Position numbers and translations under genes: made by a program. The notes beneath the pieces were generated by a model that saw only the letters and a program-made list of their open reading frames with translations, searched no databases and was not told the DNA's origin. From the NCBI GenBank assembly GCA_937975715.1, contig CALJUA010000158.1:1-13195 (forward strand): a stretch of DNA of 13,195 nt, given 5' to 3'. Each line of letters opens with the position of its first letter. Within the stretch, counting starts at the first letter, position 1. This document shows, one piece after another, positions 11,995 to 13,195 of the stretch. The DNA is from an uncultured Candidatus Planktophila sp. GTDB lineage: Bacteria; Actinomycetota; Actinomycetes; Nanopelagicales; Nanopelagicaceae.

Positions 11995-13195
11995 ATGGCC
12001 GTTGACCGTTTAGAAAATATCGTTTCTCTCTCAAAGCGTCGCGGCTTTGTCTTTCCTTCATCTGAAATTTACGGCGGCCTTCGCGCATCGTGGGATTACG
12101 GCCCACTCGGCGTTGAGGTAAAAAATAACGTAAAGCGCCAATGGTGGAAGTCCATGGTCATGGGCCGCGAAGATGTTGTCGGTCTCGACTCATCAGTGAT
12201 TTTGGCTCGTGAAGTATGGGAAGCATCAGGACACGTTGCGACATTTAGCGATCCGCTTACAGAGTGCACCGCTTGTCACAAGCGTTACCGCGCCGATCAC
12301 CTTGAGGAGCAGTACGAGGCTAAGCATAAGAAGAAGCTTGAATCGCTTTCAGAGATGAACTGCCCAGCCTGCGGAAACAAGGGACAGTTCACAACTCCAA
12401 AGCAATTCTCTGGTTTGCTCAAGACATTCCTTGGACCAGTTGAAGATGAATCAGGTCTTGCATACCTTCGCCCAGAAACAGCTCAGGGAATCTTTATCAA
12501 TTTTGATCAGGTAATGACAACTTCACGTAAGAAGCCACCATTTGGTATCGGCCAAATTGGCAAATCATTCCGTAATGAAATTACGCCAGGAAACTTTATC
12601 TTCCGTACTCGTGAATTCGAGCAGATGGAGATGGAGTTCTTCGTTGTTCCAGGAACAGATGAAGAGTGGCACAAGTATTGGATTGAAACTCGCCTTGCTT
12701 GGTACAAAGATCTTGGAATCAATCCAGAGCGACTTCGTTTATTCGAGCACCCTAAAGAGAAGTTGTCACACTACTCAAAGGGCACAACAGATATTGAATA
12801 CAAGTTTGAATTCAACGGAACCGAATGGGGCGAGCTCGAAGGTATTGCTAACCGCACCGACTTCGACTTGAAGGCTCACTCTGCGGCCTCTGGTAAGGAT
12901 CTCTCGTACTTTGATCAGGAGAAGAACGAGCGCTGGACACCATTTGTTATCGAACCGGCTGCAGGTGTGGATCGCTGTGCACTGACATTCATGATGGATG
13001 CCTACACAGAAGATGAGGCACCTAACTCAAAGGGCGAGATGGAGAAGCGTGCAGTGATGAAGTTCGATCACCGCATTGCACCAGTCAAGGCTGCAGTTCT
13101 TCCACTTTCTCGCAACGCCGACCTTTCACCGAAGGCACGCGATCTCGCAGCTGCCTTGCGCAAGAACTGGAATATCGACTTCGATGATTCAGGTG
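11995..13195 (+). CDS. glyS: Glycyl-tRNA synthetase, single-chain dimeric type (3' end outside window)
   Basis: It charges tRNA-Gly with glycine. The frame is open from ATG 11995 to the window edge (400 codons), about 85-90% of the usual length. It is the alpha2, eukaryote-like class II type used by actinobacteria and not the alpha/beta type. Landmarks are GFVFPSSEIYGG and DYGPLGVEVKNN near the start, the zinc-like pairs C91/C94 (CTAC) and C123/C126 (CPAC), RPETAQGIFINF, motif 2 around SFRNEITPGN (191-200) with FRTREFEQME, and IEPAAGVDRC toward motif 3. The anticodon-binding domain has just begun at the edge (IAPVKAAVLPL). The start is supported by GGAG at 11985-11988, 6 nt upstream. Confidence 0.97.
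   Translation, partial: MAVDRLENIVSLSKRRGFVFPSSEIYGGLRASWDYGPLGVEVKNNVKRQWWKSMVMGREDVVGLDSSVILAREVWEASGHVATFSDPLTECTACHKRYRADHLEEQYEAKHKKKLESLSEMNCPACGNKGQFTTPKQFSGLLKTFLGPVEDESGLAYLRPETAQGIFINFDQVMTTSRKKPPFGIGQIGKSFRNEITPGNFIFRTREFEQMEMEFFVVPGTDEEWHKYWIETRLAWYKDLGINPERLRLFEHPKEKLSHYSKGTTDIEYKFEFNGTEWGELEGIANRTDFDLKAHSAASGKDLSYFDQEKNERWTPFVIEPAAGVDRCALTFMMDAYTEDEAPNSKGEMEKRAVMKFDHRIAPVKAAVLPLSRNADLSPKARDLAAALRKNWNIDFDDSG

Overview
This window most likely comes from a small-genome planktonic actinobacterium, such as freshwater acI/Nanopelagicales or a close relative. The grounds are actinobacterial-type versions of LeuA, GlnA (GlnA2-like) and GlyS, recO directly followed by uppS, moderate base composition, very tight gene packing, many apparently leaderless promoters (TAnnnT placed 6-7 nt before the start codon), and a heliorhodopsin gene. 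The lineage is an inference; there is no rRNA here to confirm it.

Layout. 1-307 (-): the N-terminal part of a Lys/Ala/Pro histone H1-like nucleoid protein, cut by the window edge. 492-1760 (-): an MFS exporter, ending in a clear intrinsic terminator at 382-408. 1787-2605 (-): panB (pantothenate/CoA). Divergent from it is a long plus-strand series: nadE (glutamine-dependent NAD+ synthetase), a 102-nt inverted-repeat structure, glnA (glutamine synthetase family), a small PH-like domain protein, heliorhodopsin, a hairpin, then the leuA promoter with a Leu-rich leader peptide and attenuator-like folds, leuA, recO and uppS. uppS converges on a ZIP-family metal transporter (10360-11100, -) with a 4-bp stop-to-stop overlap. 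The ZIP gene is divergent, over only 29 bp, from a two-gene unit of an ABM-domain protein and a small exported protein. glyS starts after a structured leader and runs off the right edge.

How the genes relate. The core is primary metabolism: NAD, CoA, glutamine, leucine, undecaprenyl phosphate and Gly-tRNA. Two parts are linked by more than proximity. First, glnA, the PH-like gene and heliorhodopsin are separated by only 25 nt each. From memory, a published study reported that an actinobacterial heliorhodopsin binds and modulates glutamine synthetase, so this cluster looks like a light-sensing module acting on nitrogen metabolism, with the PH-like protein as an uncharacterised third member. 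Second, leuA carries a textbook-style leucine-sensing leader.

The most interesting items are the glnA/PH/heliorhodopsin module, the inverted repeat between nadE and glnA, the leuA leader, the positional regularity of leaderless -10 boxes, and a Cys-containing C-terminal tail on the small exported protein. No tRNA, rRNA, CRISPR, IS element or prophage gene was seen. No stretch longer than 300 bases lacks a gene; the longest gaps (308-491 and 6967-7179) are described as regulatory features.
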